Part shown: positions 26,484 to 35,665 of the stretch, in pieces
Layout: each line of letters begins with the position of its first letter
How positions within the stretch are numbered: position 1 is the first letter of the stretch
From: Sphingobacterium bambusae
Lineage (GTDB): Bacteria; Bacteroidota; Bacteroidia; Sphingobacteriales; Sphingobacteriaceae
Direction: 5' to 3'
Length of the DNA: 64,000 nucleotides
Assembly: GCF_033955345.1 (NCBI RefSeq)
Contig: NZ_CP138332.1
Coordinates: 434,001 to 498,000, forward strand
Made by a program: the position numbers and the translations under genes
Notes under the pieces: generated by a model
Seen by the model: only the letters and a program-made list of their open reading frames with translations
Told to the model about the DNA's origin: nothing
Database searches by the model: none

Positions 26484-27722
26484 ATGACTATGAAAAGAAC
26501 AACTTTTGCGGGAATATGCAGTACTGTTTTCCTCCTGTTACTATCTATAACAGCGATAAATGCACAGCAAAAGCACAGCGAGCAAACAATAATAGAGGAA
26601 AAGCTGGCCGCATTCCGTATTAACCAAGCGTTGGATAAACGCACATCTATCGTCGAGTTGATCCCTAGCGATTCTAGCAAAGCAAAATATGACATACAAA
26701 TCACTGATCCGGCACTTCGATTGCCGCTAGAAAAAGAGATGGTCAACATTATTGGAAAGGTGAACATCATCGTCCTTCCAGATACCGGCATTGGCGAGAA
26801 GAAGAAAGGACTTATCAACCTATCCGTGGCAAACTTACGTACACAGCCTTCACATGCAGCGGAGATGGCGACGCAGTTGCTATTAGGTGCAGCAGTCGAC
26901 ATCCTGCAGAAAAAAGCTGGCGATTACCGTGTGCGAACAGCAGAAGGATACATCGCTTGGGTACCGACCTCATCCGTCACCCCCATAACCGAAAAAGAAC
27001 TTCGAATATGGAATGCTGGTAAACGAATGATATATACCAACGAATTTGGCAAATCGTTGTCCGCACCAGATCAGCAAAGTTTGCGGGTCTCCGATTTAGT
27101 GTATGGCAATATCATGACCTTGCTGGCCGAAGAAAAGAACTACTACAAAGTTGCTTATCCTGACGGTCGTCAAGCGTATATCCCGAAGCAGGAAGCAACG
27201 CTCTTTACCGAATGGCAGCGCAGCCGAATACCTTCAGCCGAAACCGTCCTACAGAGTGCCAAAACGATGTTGGGGCTTCCCTACCTTTGGGGAGGTACCT
27301 CCGTGAAAGGTGTCGATTGTAGCGGATTTACCAAAATGTCTTATTTCATGAATGGGCTAGTCATTCCTAGAGATGCATCCCAGCAGGCGCTACATGGAGA
27401 GTCTATCGATATTTTGGATAATCAAGGTAATTTCGACACGGAAAAAGCATTGAAAAACCTAAAACCTGCCGACCTACTGTTTTTTGCTGGCGGCAAGAAT
27501 AAAAATAGCAACGCTCGCGTCACCCATGTAGCCCTTTACCTTGGCGATGGTCAATTTATACATGCGGCCGGAACAGTACGCATCAACAGCATGTTGAAAG
27601 AGGCCGCCAACTATGATGATTTTCAAGCCCGAACGGTCGTCGCTGCGCGGCGCTATTTGGGCACCTCAGATCCTGCGGTGCAACAGATTAATAACAGCAG
27701 CTACTACAACAACGTTAAATAG
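26484..27722 (+). CDS. Secreted NlpC/P60 (C40) peptidase with SH3-like domains
   Basis: This 412-residue exported cysteine peptidase has a signal peptide (ending INAQ, about residue 28), bacterial SH3-like segments (about 108-240) and a C-terminal NlpC/P60 domain (about 250-390). The catalytic triad is Cys279 (VDCSGF), His348 (RVTHVALYLGDG) and His360 (FIHAAG). Such enzymes cut the D-Glu-diaminopimelate bond of murein peptides. The dipeptide epimerase gene begins 7 bp after its stop, a pairing also seen elsewhere in Bacteroidota and consistent with the peptidase producing L-Ala-D-Glu-type fragments for the epimerase. An internal start two codons on (ATG at 26490) is equally possible. Confidence 0.92.
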   Translation: MTMKRTTFAGICSTVFLLLLSITAINAQQKHSEQTIIEEKLAAFRINQALDKRTSIVELIPSDSSKAKYDIQITDPALRLPLEKEMVNIIGKVNIIVLPDTGIGEKKKGLINLSVANLRTQPSHAAEMATQLLLGAAVDILQKKAGDYRVRTAEGYIAWVPTSSVTPITEKELRIWNAGKRMIYTNEFGKSLSAPDQQSLRVSDLVYGNIMTLLAEEKNYYKVAYPDGRQAYIPKQEATLFTEWQRSRIPSAETVLQSAKTMLGLPYLWGGTSVKGVDCSGFTKMSYFMNGLVIPRDASQQALHGESIDILDNQGNFDTEKALKNLKPADLLFFAGGKNKNSNARVTHVALYLGDGQFIHAAGTVRINSMLKEAANYDDFQARTVVAARRYLGTSDPAVQQINNSSYYNNVK

Positions 27723-27729
27723 ATTGCAG

Positions 27730-28785
27730 ATGGATACAGCAAATTGGTCAAGCAAGAAGATGGGTAAGTTTACCCTGCGTTTCAGACCCTACACCTTGGA
27801 GATGAAACATGTTTTTACAGTGGCCTCATTCAGTCGTACCACAACGCCCGTGGTACTTACGGAGTTAGAATACGAGGGCACAATTGGCTACGGCGAAGCC
27901 AGCATGCCGCCCTACTTGGGCGAGTCGCAGGACAGCGTCAGCTCCTTTCTGAACAAGTTAGACCTGTCTGCCTTCGATTCGCCGTTTGAAACCGAAGAAA
28001 TTATACAATACATCGATCAGCTCGATCAAAAAAATACAGCAGCAAAAGCAGCTATAGACATCGCCTTACACGACCTGATCGGCAAGTTGCTGCGGCAGCC
28101 TTTTTACAAAATCTGGGGCTTAAACCCATCCCTGATACCGCCGACGTCCTTTACAATAGGCATTGATACTGAAGAGGTCATCCGCCAAAAAGTTGCCGAA
28201 GCCGGACAGTTCAAAATCTTGAAGGTAAAACTAGGCCTTGAGACCGATAAAATGATCATCGATACCATCCGTTCCGTGACAGATGTGCCGCTGTGCGCCG
28301 ATGTCAACCAAGGCTGGCGAAACAAAGAAGAAGCTTTGGACATGACCCATTGGTTGAGCGAACGAAATGTCCTTTTTTTGGAGCAACCCATGCCCAAGGA
28401 GCAGATAGACGATATGGCTTGGTTGACCGAGCGGTCTCCCATACCCACGATAGCCGACGAGGGTTGCCAACGTTATAAAGATGTCCGAGCGCTACAGGGC
28501 GTGTACAGTGGTATTAACATAAAACTGATGAAATGCACCGGAATGCGCGAAGCCAAAAAAATGGCTGAGCTTGCACGCGCATTGGACATGAAAGTCATGT
28601 TGGGCTGCATGACCGAAACTTCCTGTGCCATTACAGCGGCCGCTCAGCTGGCGCCACTGGTTGATTGGGCAGATCTTGATGGCGCACTCCTCATTGGCAA
28701 CGACATCTTTGACGGCATGCACGTGCGTGACGGTAATTGCTACCTGCCCGAAAGGCCTGGTATAGGTATCCAACGCGTCCAGTAA
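27730..28785 (+). CDS. Dipeptide epimerase (L-Ala-D/L-Glu type, enolase superfamily)
   Basis: The 351-residue cytoplasmic enzyme belongs to the muconate-lactonizing subgroup of the enolase superfamily. The catalytic lysines of the KxK motif are in LKVKLG, the metal ligands are in ADVNQGW, LEQPMP and IADEGC, and the opposite lysine lies in INIKLMKCTG, the form typical of dipeptide epimerases. It converts the D-Glu residue of a murein dipeptide so that ordinary peptidases can finish the job. The ATG at 27730 is favoured by its 7-bp spacing from the upstream stop; ATG 27760 is an alternative. Substrate is inferred from family motifs and the adjacent NlpC/P60 gene. Confidence 0.9.
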   Translation: MDTANWSSKKMGKFTLRFRPYTLEMKHVFTVASFSRTTTPVVLTELEYEGTIGYGEASMPPYLGESQDSVSSFLNKLDLSAFDSPFETEEIIQYIDQLDQKNTAAKAAIDIALHDLIGKLLRQPFYKIWGLNPSLIPPTSFTIGIDTEEVIRQKVAEAGQFKILKVKLGLETDKMIIDTIRSVTDVPLCADVNQGWRNKEEALDMTHWLSERNVLFLEQPMPKEQIDDMAWLTERSPIPTIADEGCQRYKDVRALQGVYSGINIKLMKCTGMREAKKMAELARALDMKVMLGCMTETSCAITAAAQLAPLVDWADLDGALLIGNDIFDGMHVRDGNCYLPERPGIGIQRVQ

Positions 28786-28806
28786 ACGCATGTGCCACAC
28801 GTAAAT

Positions 28807-28834
28807 GGCTTGCGCTAAGCTTACAGCGCAAGCC
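28807..28834. promoter_or_regulatory. Perfect inverted repeat between the epimerase gene and susC-2
   Basis: GGCTTGCGCT and AGCGCAAGCC form a perfect 10-bp dyad around an 8-nt centre. It is followed by A6, not T, on the plus strand, so it is a poor intrinsic terminator. It lies 21 bp after the epimerase stop and 97 bp before the second susC start, where a regulator site is possible. Confidence 0.45.
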
Positions 28835-28930
28835 AAAAAACTAACTATCCGCAACAGAAAGTATCTCCTCTGCACGTTGCGTTACGCATACAAAGCGATT
28901 GTATTTAAACCACCGAAGCGAATAAACGTT

Positions 28931-31900
28931 ATGAACAAGAAACTACTAACCTCCCTCTGTATAACGGCCTGCAGCGCTATACAGATTGTGCAAGCACAAC
29001 AAACTACCTTAGCCGGAAAGATCACCGATGCTACGGGCTCACCGATTGCCGGCGTGACCATCACGCTGAAAGGTAGTCAGCAGGGCACATCCACAAATGA
29101 AAGCGGACTTTTCACCTTGCCGGTTCCGCCGAATGCAACGCTGATCCTCTCCGCAGTAGGCTATGTGAGCCAAGAAATACTGATCGACGGACAAAAGACC
29201 TTACAAGTAACCATGCAGTCGGATGGCACAGCACTCGATGAAGTGATGGTCGTAGCATACGGTACAGCAAAGAAGAGTACCTACACCGGATCGGCAGCTA
29301 CCGTCACCCCAAAGGAAATAGAAGGCCAACCCATCACCTCCTTTGAAAATGCGCTGAACGGTCGCGTCGCGGGTCTGCAGGTGTCTACCGGATCGGGACA
29401 AGCGGGAGCTACCTCAAACATCCGCATCCGTGGTATCGGATCAATGAATGCTTCCAATGAACCACTTTATGTTATTGATGGCGTACCCGTTATTTCGGGT
29501 AACGTAGGACAAATGAGCGGACAACTCTATGCAACCTCTAATGTTATGAGCACACTCAATCCCGCAGATATAGCTTCCATCACGATCCTAAAAGATGCGG
29601 CCGCATCTTCGCTCTACGGATCGCGTGCTGCCAATGGCGTGATCGTGATTACCACGAAACAAGGATCCACGGGAAAAGCAACGGTCAACCTACGTTCTTC
29701 CATCGGTATCACCCCCAATTGGGCCACCGACAACTATGAAGCAGCCGATCCGCAGGCGCAAATAAACATGGAATATCAAATATTTCACGACTACCGAACG
29801 TCCAATAGGAACAATGCCACCGGCGTAAACTATACGGATGCCGAAGCCAGCACATATGCGCTCAATCAGATAAACAATCGCTTTAATAAACACGGATACC
29901 GATTTGAAGTTGATGATGTTTCCCGCATGTCCAATGTTCGGATACTGGGTATGGAGGATGGAATAGAGAACCGGACAGGGAAATATTTTGATTGGGAAGA
30001 TTACCTGTTCAGGAAAGGTATATTCCAAACAAATGACCTATCAATTAGTGGGGGTTCCGAGAACACAAAATACTACAGTTCGCTTTCCTACACCAAAGAC
30101 AAAGGTCGGGCGATCATCAACGAATACGAACGCATCGCTGGGCGGGTCAACCTAAATCAACGTGTGTTTAAAAACGTAACCTACAACATCAATCTCCATG
30201 TCGCCAATACCGACAAAACTGGTTTCAACGATACCCGGAGCACCGGATCCAACCCATTCTTCCAGTCAAGAAACCTTTTATTTCCATTCTATTGGCCAAC
30301 AGACTATAAAACAGGAAAACCTTGGACAGCCCAATATGGAAGCTTAGCGTTTAATGCCGATTATTACAATGATCAGTGGGACAATAGTACAGGTACCCTA
30401 AAACTCGGCGCCGTACAATCCCTTTCTTGGGAAATCGTCTCGGGATTGACAGCAAAAACCATTTTTTCCTTCGATAACACGGCTGTACGCGACGACCTAT
30501 ACTATTCAGCCCTGCATTTCAATGGGGCGACCGATCGCGGTTCAGCCAGCAAATGGAACACCAATATACGGAAATATGTATCTTCAAGTACACTGAACTA
30601 CAATAAAACTATAGATTTACATAAAATCAACTTATTAGCTGGTTATGAAGCCGAAAAGAATAGCACAGATTACCAATTTAGCAACGGCATAAATTTAGGC
30701 TCTAGCAGCAGTAGCTCCATAGGTACAGGAGCTAACTTCCGTGCCGACAGCGATATCTGGGGCAACAACTTGCTTTCCTCTTTGGGAAGAATAGATTACA
30801 ACTTTGATGAACGGTATTTCGCTGGAGCCTCTATCCGTCGGGATGGATCCTCCCGTTTTCATCCCGATAGTCGATGGGGAACGTTTTGGTCCGTTTCTGG
30901 CGCTTGGAGTATACATAAAGAACGCTTCTTAAGCGACAGCCCTATCGTTAGCACATTACGTCTTCGCGCATCCTACGGCGTGAATGGCACCTTGCCCAAC
31001 GATAACTTTGCCTGGCGAACGCTGATGTACTATAAATACAACTACAAAGGTAGTCCAGGTGGCCTTGTTAGCGATGGCTCACTCGTAAACATTGATAAAG
31101 GACTTGGCAACACCAAACTTACTTGGGAGAAAAGCAACACTTATGATCTAGCGTTAGAATTTGGCTTTCTACAAAATCGAATTACTGGATCCGTGGAATA
31201 CTTTAACCGCGATTCCAAAGATCTCCTGCAAGACGTACCCACCTCTGGAACCACGGGCTTTACACGTGCGCTGCAGAATGTCGGTGTGATCAATAACAGC
31301 GGTATTGAACTGGACCTCGGTGGAGATATCATCCGCAAGGAAAATTTCTCGTGGTCATTGCGTGCCAATGCCGCCTTCCTTTCTTCACGTGTCAAATCGC
31401 TCAATGCGGGGAACGATATCCTCTGGAACGATCCTACCGGTGGCGATGGCCGTGCCCAATTTATCTATAGAGAGGGCGAATCGGTACTCGCTTTCTATGG
31501 ATACGAGTGGGCTGGGGTGCACCCGGACAATGGACGAAATGTGTGGTACACCAACAATGAAACCAGCGACTTCGAATATCAAGGTCGAGCAGCCAGCTAC
31601 AGCTATTCCAAAGCGAGCCAAGTAATTATCGGAAGCGCTGTGCCAACCGTTTATGGAGGTATCAATAGCGACTTGACCTATAAGGGATTTTCGCTGGCAC
31701 TGAATTTCGCGTACAAACTGGGTGGAAAGCTTTATGACGGAGCAGAGAAAGACGTCAACGATGATGGCTACTATTGGGAACGTATACGCTCCCAGCAGTA
31801 CTACGAAAATATGTGGTCGCCAACAAATCCTACAGGCAGTCAACCCAAGATCGATGGAAACGACTTAACCGATGCCATACAGTTTAGTAGCAGGCATATC

Positions 31901-32131
31901 TATGATGCGTCATTCCTACGATTAAAAAATATCAACTTGGCCTACACCTTGCCCACAGCCCTTACCCAGCGTGCGAAGATTACGCAGGCACGCTTATTTT
32001 TCAATGGCACCAACCTGCTAACGGCTTCCGCCTACAAAATGGCTGACCCCGAGGTTGGTCAATTTGGCACCCGAGGCTGGGAAACACCTTTGGGAAAAAC
32101 CTATACTTTCGGTATCGAACTAAACTTCTAA
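28931..32131 (+). CDS. SusC-family TonB-dependent receptor (second pair)
   Basis: The product of about 1066 residues has a signal peptide (MNKKLLTSLCITACSAIQIVQA), a carboxypeptidase-regulatory-like domain (TLAGKITDATGSPIAGVTITL) and the linker DEVMVVAYGTAKKSTYTGSA. A plug (RIRGIGSMNASNEPLYVIDG) and barrel ending in FGIELNF follow. The ATG at 28931 is chosen at the signal peptide; in-frame ATGs upstream would add non-signal sequence. Unlike the first receptor, composition is even along the gene. The neighbouring susD is 6 bp away, but no glycan-degrading enzyme is linked. The upstream murein-peptide genes hint that the ligand may not be a polysaccharide. Confidence 0.95.
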   Translation: MNKKLLTSLCITACSAIQIVQAQQTTLAGKITDATGSPIAGVTITLKGSQQGTSTNESGLFTLPVPPNATLILSAVGYVSQEILIDGQKTLQVTMQSDGTALDEVMVVAYGTAKKSTYTGSAATVTPKEIEGQPITSFENALNGRVAGLQVSTGSGQAGATSNIRIRGIGSMNASNEPLYVIDGVPVISGNVGQMSGQLYATSNVMSTLNPADIASITILKDAAASSLYGSRAANGVIVITTKQGSTGKATVNLRSSIGITPNWATDNYEAADPQAQINMEYQIFHDYRTSNRNNATGVNYTDAEASTYALNQINNRFNKHGYRFEVDDVSRMSNVRILGMEDGIENRTGKYFDWEDYLFRKGIFQTNDLSISGGSENTKYYSSLSYTKDKGRAIINEYERIAGRVNLNQRVFKNVTYNINLHVANTDKTGFNDTRSTGSNPFFQSRNLLFPFYWPTDYKTGKPWTAQYGSLAFNADYYNDQWDNSTGTLKLGAVQSLSWEIVSGLTAKTIFSFDNTAVRDDLYYSALHFNGATDRGSASKWNTNIRKYVSSSTLNYNKTIDLHKINLLAGYEAEKNSTDYQFSNGINLGSSSSSSIGTGANFRADSDIWGNNLLSSLGRIDYNFDERYFAGASIRRDGSSRFHPDSRWGTFWSVSGAWSIHKERFLSDSPIVSTLRLRASYGVNGTLPNDNFAWRTLMYYKYNYKGSPGGLVSDGSLVNIDKGLGNTKLTWEKSNTYDLALEFGFLQNRITGSVEYFNRDSKDLLQDVPTSGTTGFTRALQNVGVINNSGIELDLGGDIIRKENFSWSLRANAAFLSSRVKSLNAGNDILWNDPTGGDGRAQFIYREGESVLAFYGYEWAGVHPDNGRNVWYTNNETSDFEYQGRAASYSYSKASQVIIGSAVPTVYGGINSDLTYKGFSLALNFAYKLGGKLYDGAEKDVNDDGYYWERIRSQQYYENMWSPTNPTGSQPKIDGNDLTDAIQFSSRHIYDASFLRLKNINLAYTLPTALTQRAKITQARLFFNGTNLLTASAYKMADPEVGQFGTRGWETPLGKTYTFGIELNF

Positions 32132-32137
32132 CCTCAA

Positions 32138-33619
32138 ATGACTATCATCATGAAAGCATATATAAAACTAATAAGTTGTGCCCTACTCCTATCCCTGTTC
32201 AGTAGTGCCTGCAAAGATTTTTTGGATGTGCCGCCAGCCAATGCGGCCGATGCAGACATAGCCATACAAACCGCAAACGATGCACAAATTGTAATCAATG
32301 GCATACAACGGCAGATGACCAACTCTGCCTACTACGGCCGTAATTTCATCGTCTACGGCGAAGCCAAAGGCGGCGATGTCACGCTCTTTTCACAGGGCCG
32401 CGGTTTAGACGCCTTTTACACCTTTAACCATAACCCGCAGGCCAATAGTTTTTCCAGTTTTTGGACAACGATTTACAACGTCATCTACCAAACCAATAAC
32501 CTGCTGGAGAATATAACCCGATTAGAAGCAGCTGGATCAACAGAAAACTTTGCCATAGCCAAGGGCGAAGCCTACACCTTACGAGCACTAGCCTACTTTG
32601 ACTTAGTACGTATCTACGGAAAACCTTTTGCTACCGACAGGACGGCATTCGGTGTGCCGATGGTGATCAAAACGTTAAATTACAATGAAAAGCCCCTGCG
32701 TTCGACCGTAGAAGAAAACTACCAACAGATTGTCGCCGATCTGATTGCTGGAGAAACTGGCCTCCCTAAAACCAAGCGTGATGGATACCTTAATTTCTAT
32801 GCAAACAAAGCTTTACAGGCACGTGTGTACCTGACGATGGGAAATTACACGGAAGCGCTCGCAGCAGCGGAAGAAGTTATCGAAAGTGGATTATACAATC
32901 TGTACAGCAACACCCAATGGGTAAATGCCTGGCAAAGCCAGTTTGGATCCGAGTCCATCTACGAACTTGTTATCGAGCAAAACCAAGCGGATCTCGCCCG
33001 CGCCTCCTTGGGCTTCTATTTTATGCGCCGCGGACACCAAACAGGCGCCCTCGGCAATTTCTTGGCTAGCAGCGGTTTCTTAACGGCTTTGGGGCAAGAC
33101 CCGGACGATGTGCGCTGGGGCGTCATGGCGCGCGATGAGTCCTCCGCCAACCGTTTGGGTTCCTGCTACAAATACCTCGGATCGACAACCTTTGCTGGCG
33201 ACAAAGGGTCTGCCAATTACACGGCCGTCAACATCAAGGTCATCCGCCTCTCTGAACTATACCTCATTGCGGCCGAAGCAGCCCTGAAGCTCCCTGCTCC
33301 TGACCGAGCAAAAGCCGCAGCCTACACGCAAGAGATACATAAACGATCTCCCAATCTGCCTGCTATCGATGCTAACAGCGTAAGCGAAGCGCTGATCTTA
33401 GCCGAAAAAAGCAAAGAATTTTATCAAGAAGGCCTGCGCTATTTTGATATGCTAAGACTGCAGAAGACCATCAGCTTTGATGATGCTTTCGCGGGAATCA
33501 GCGTGCCTACCCGCGAAACTTCCATAAATAGCAGTTTCTATAAATTGATCCTACCGATCTCGCAGGACGAAATCAATGCGAACCCCGGTATAGCTGCACA
33601 ACAGAATCCGGGATACTAA
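32138..33619 (+). CDS. SusD/RagB-family lipoprotein (second pair)
   Basis: This 493-residue outer-membrane lipoprotein partners the preceding SusC. The lipobox is FSSAC (Cys25 when counted from the first ATG). An alternative ATG at 32150 (MKAYIKLIS) gives a more classic signal peptide and may be the true start. SusD marks include the CKDFLDVPPANA start, the helical repeat AKGEAYTLRALAYFDLVRIYGKPF, and the C-terminal EKSKEFYQEGLRYFDMLRL and YKLILPISQDEINANPG. Ligand is unknown. The gene is followed by an unusual long-range inverted repeat before the AraC regulator. Confidence 0.94.
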   Translation: MTIIMKAYIKLISCALLLSLFSSACKDFLDVPPANAADADIAIQTANDAQIVINGIQRQMTNSAYYGRNFIVYGEAKGGDVTLFSQGRGLDAFYTFNHNPQANSFSSFWTTIYNVIYQTNNLLENITRLEAAGSTENFAIAKGEAYTLRALAYFDLVRIYGKPFATDRTAFGVPMVIKTLNYNEKPLRSTVEENYQQIVADLIAGETGLPKTKRDGYLNFYANKALQARVYLTMGNYTEALAAAEEVIESGLYNLYSNTQWVNAWQSQFGSESIYELVIEQNQADLARASLGFYFMRRGHQTGALGNFLASSGFLTALGQDPDDVRWGVMARDESSANRLGSCYKYLGSTTFAGDKGSANYTAVNIKVIRLSELYLIAAEAALKLPAPDRAKAAAYTQEIHKRSPNLPAIDANSVSEALILAEKSKEFYQEGLRYFDMLRLQKTISFDDAFAGISVPTRETSINSSFYKLILPISQDEINANPGIAAQQNPGY

Positions 33620-33636
33620 GCGTCCAAAAACAAACA

Positions 33637-33707
33637 GGGAGAAATACAGAGCAACGAAGTTTACAGCGTAAAAGATGCTGTCTATAAAGAACCAACGTAT
33701 TTCTCCC
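33637..33707 (+). other. Long-range inverted repeat after susD-2
   Basis: GGGAGAAATAC (33637-33647) and GTATTTCTCCC (33697-33707) are an exact 11-bp inverted repeat 49 nt apart. The interval holds a smaller ACAGC/GCTGT hairpin, so the transcript could form a branched structure, and CGTTTTC follows. It may be the operon's terminator or a 3'-end structure, or a regulatory site for the AraC gene 92 bp downstream. Confidence 0.45.
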
Positions 33708-33799
33708 CGTTTTCACAATTTCCATCTGCCGTTTCTAGCACAAAGCAAGCTTGCAATCTTCATTTTTATGTATTTTAGTAATGTAATAAGAGAAAACAA

Positions 33800-34630
33800 A
33801 TGACTGATCTGTTTAAGCTTTATAAAATACAGCCATCCGATGTAGCGCATATTGAACGTTCAACAAACAACATACACCATCATGATTTTGAAGAACTTAT
33901 TATAGGAGTAAAAGGAAAAGCAGCGCACTTCATTGATTACAAGTCAGCCCTGTACACCGCTCCATTTGTAATTTTTGTGGCCAAGGGCAAGGTACATCGC
34001 ATCCAACCTATTACCGTCAACAGCGATTGTGATTTTTGGGTTATTCGCTTTAAGAGCGAGTTTATTCCCGAAACAACATTCAACCTTTATGCAGCCTACC
34101 ACGATAATGCAAACATCGCCCTGCAGCAAAACAGCTGCTTCGACCGCCTGTTGACGCTTTGCATCCTGATGGAAGGAGAAATGAAACAAGCAAATCCAGA
34201 TCTCGCCGTGGTAAAAAGCCTACTGAGTGCTCTATTTGTCATGATCGAGTCCGAACGGAAGAAGCAGCAACCCCAAACAGATAGCCTGCTAGCCAATCAA
34301 AACACCACATTTGGTACCTTTTTATCTATCCTAGAGGAGAACTTTAGGCGTGCAGAGGGTGTAGCCTTCTATGCCGAGAAGCTTTTTATGAGTTCGCGAA
34401 ACCTCAACCTCATCTGCCAAAACATTATGCAGCAATCGGTTTCGGAAATCATCGAAACTAGAAAGCTTATCGAAGCAAAAAATCTGCTGATGACGACCGA
34501 TCGACCTATTGCCGATATAGGTTACGAACTTGGCTACAGCGATAAAGCACATTTCTCCCACACTTTCAAAAAGAAATCCGGTCAAACGCCTTCCGAGTTC
34601 AGGGAAGAAATCAAAGGCCTATTTTCCTAA
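33800..34630 (+). CDS. AraC-family transcriptional regulator
   Basis: The 276-residue protein combines an N-terminal cupin-like effector domain (about 15-135; IHHHDFEELIIGVKGKA) with a C-terminal AraC double helix-turn-helix (about 175-270). The latter shows AEKLFMSSRNLNLICQNI, DIGYELGYSDKAHFSHTFKKKSG and the closing QTPSEFRE. It lies between the second SusC/SusD pair and the LigB-type dioxygenase gene, all on one strand. Either neighbour could be its target; gene order alone does not decide. Confidence 0.92.
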   Translation: MTDLFKLYKIQPSDVAHIERSTNNIHHHDFEELIIGVKGKAAHFIDYKSALYTAPFVIFVAKGKVHRIQPITVNSDCDFWVIRFKSEFIPETTFNLYAAYHDNANIALQQNSCFDRLLTLCILMEGEMKQANPDLAVVKSLLSALFVMIESERKKQQPQTDSLLANQNTTFGTFLSILEENFRRAEGVAFYAEKLFMSSRNLNLICQNIMQQSVSEIIETRKLIEAKNLLMTTDRPIADIGYELGYSDKAHFSHTFKKKSGQTPSEFREEIKGLFS

Positions 34631-34719
34631 AAACCCAACCCTTTTTCCGATTTATCATAACCCCCGCTGTCACAAAATGCGCAATTTTGTACTATTCAAA
34701 TACGAAAGGATTACAGCAA

Positions 34720-35601
34720 ATGACACGCAAAGACTTTATAGCACTCGCTTCCACATTGCCACTGGCTGGTGCAGCAGTGAAGCTCAACAGCCTGAATCGC
34801 TTTTTGGATGAAGCCCATCATACCGCTAAAATGCCTGTCCTCTTTTTGGGGCATGGCAGTCCAATGAACGCCATCGAGGAAAACGAGTTTGTCGATGAAT
34901 TTCGTCGGCTAGGCCGCGAGATGGAGAAGCCTAGCGCCATTTTGGTTATTTCTGCCCATTGGGAAACCCGGGGCACCTTAGTGACCGCGATGGAGCATCC
35001 GCAAACCATCCACGACTTCGGAGGCTTTCCTCAGGCTCTATTCGACGTGCAGTATCCCGCACCGGGCAGCCCCGACTTGGCAAAAGCAACTAAAGAGATC
35101 GTGAGCAGCACCGACATTCACCTCGATGACAAATGGGGCCTCGATCATGGCTCTTGGTCGGTGGTAAAACACCTTTACCCAAAAGCCGATGTGCCCGTTG
35201 TACAAATGAGCATAGACTACACCCAGCCCCCTAGCTACCACTACAACCTAGCGAAGGAACTCGCCACGCTAAGGCACAAGGGTGTCCTCATTGTGGGTAG
35301 TGGCAACATGGTACACAACCTACGCATGGTATCTTGGCAACACCTGAATGAAAGCTACGGTTACGACTGGGCAATTGAGGCCAATGAATCCATGAAAGCA
35401 TGGATACAAAATGGTAATCACCAAGCGTTAATCGACTTCCGCAAGCAAGGGCGTGCCTTCGACTTGGCGATCCCAACCCCAGAGCACTATTTACCCCTCT
35501 TGTATAGTCTGGCACTACAAGACAAGCAGGACGATATCTTCCTCTTTAATGATAGCCCAGTAGCGGGTGCATTGACCATGACCTCCGTCAAAATAGGCTA
35601 A
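34720..35601 (+). CDS. LigB-type extradiol dioxygenase (DODA/YgiD-like)
   Basis: The 293-residue product belongs to the class III extradiol dioxygenase family with 4,5-DOPA-dioxygenase-like members. Its metal ligands are probably the histidines in FLGHGSPMNA, ISAHWET and LDHGSWSVV. An N-terminal stretch (TRKDFIALASTLPLAGAAVK) looks like a twin-arginine-type leader but lacks a second Arg, so export is uncertain. The ATG at 34720 is preferred over a TTG at 34687. The physiological substrate is not evident; YgiD-like proteins are often annotated by similarity only. A strong shared terminator follows. Confidence 0.88.
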   Translation: MTRKDFIALASTLPLAGAAVKLNSLNRFLDEAHHTAKMPVLFLGHGSPMNAIEENEFVDEFRRLGREMEKPSAILVISAHWETRGTLVTAMEHPQTIHDFGGFPQALFDVQYPAPGSPDLAKATKEIVSSTDIHLDDKWGLDHGSWSVVKHLYPKADVPVVQMSIDYTQPPSYHYNLAKELATLRHKGVLIVGSGNMVHNLRMVSWQHLNESYGYDWAIEANESMKAWIQNGNHQALIDFRKQGRAFDLAIPTPEHYLPLLYSLALQDKQDDIFLFNDSPVAGALTMTSVKIG

Positions 35602-35605
35602 AAAG

Positions 35606-35639
35606 CAAAGGAGTTTGCCCAGCAGGGCAAACTCCTTTG
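35606..35639. terminator. Bidirectional terminator between dioxygenase and xylose symporter genes
   Basis: A perfect 15-bp stem (CAAAGGAGTTTGCCC / GGGCAAACTCCTTTG) with loop AGCA lies between two convergent genes. There are T-rich stretches just beyond it on both strands. Confidence 0.85.
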
Positions 35640-35665
35640 TTGTATATTCTTTTTCTGACTCTTTA

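Noticed and set aside
28931..33619. Assigning the second SusC/SusD pair to a specific polysaccharide
   Set aside because: No glycoside hydrolase, lyase or esterase gene is linked, and receptor sequence alone does not reveal the ligand.
34720..35601. Calling the LigB-like protein a DOPA dioxygenase with certainty, or part of the SusC/SusD system
   Set aside because: Family motifs are clear, but substrate annotation in this family is mostly by similarity, and the neighbouring regulator does not settle a pathway.
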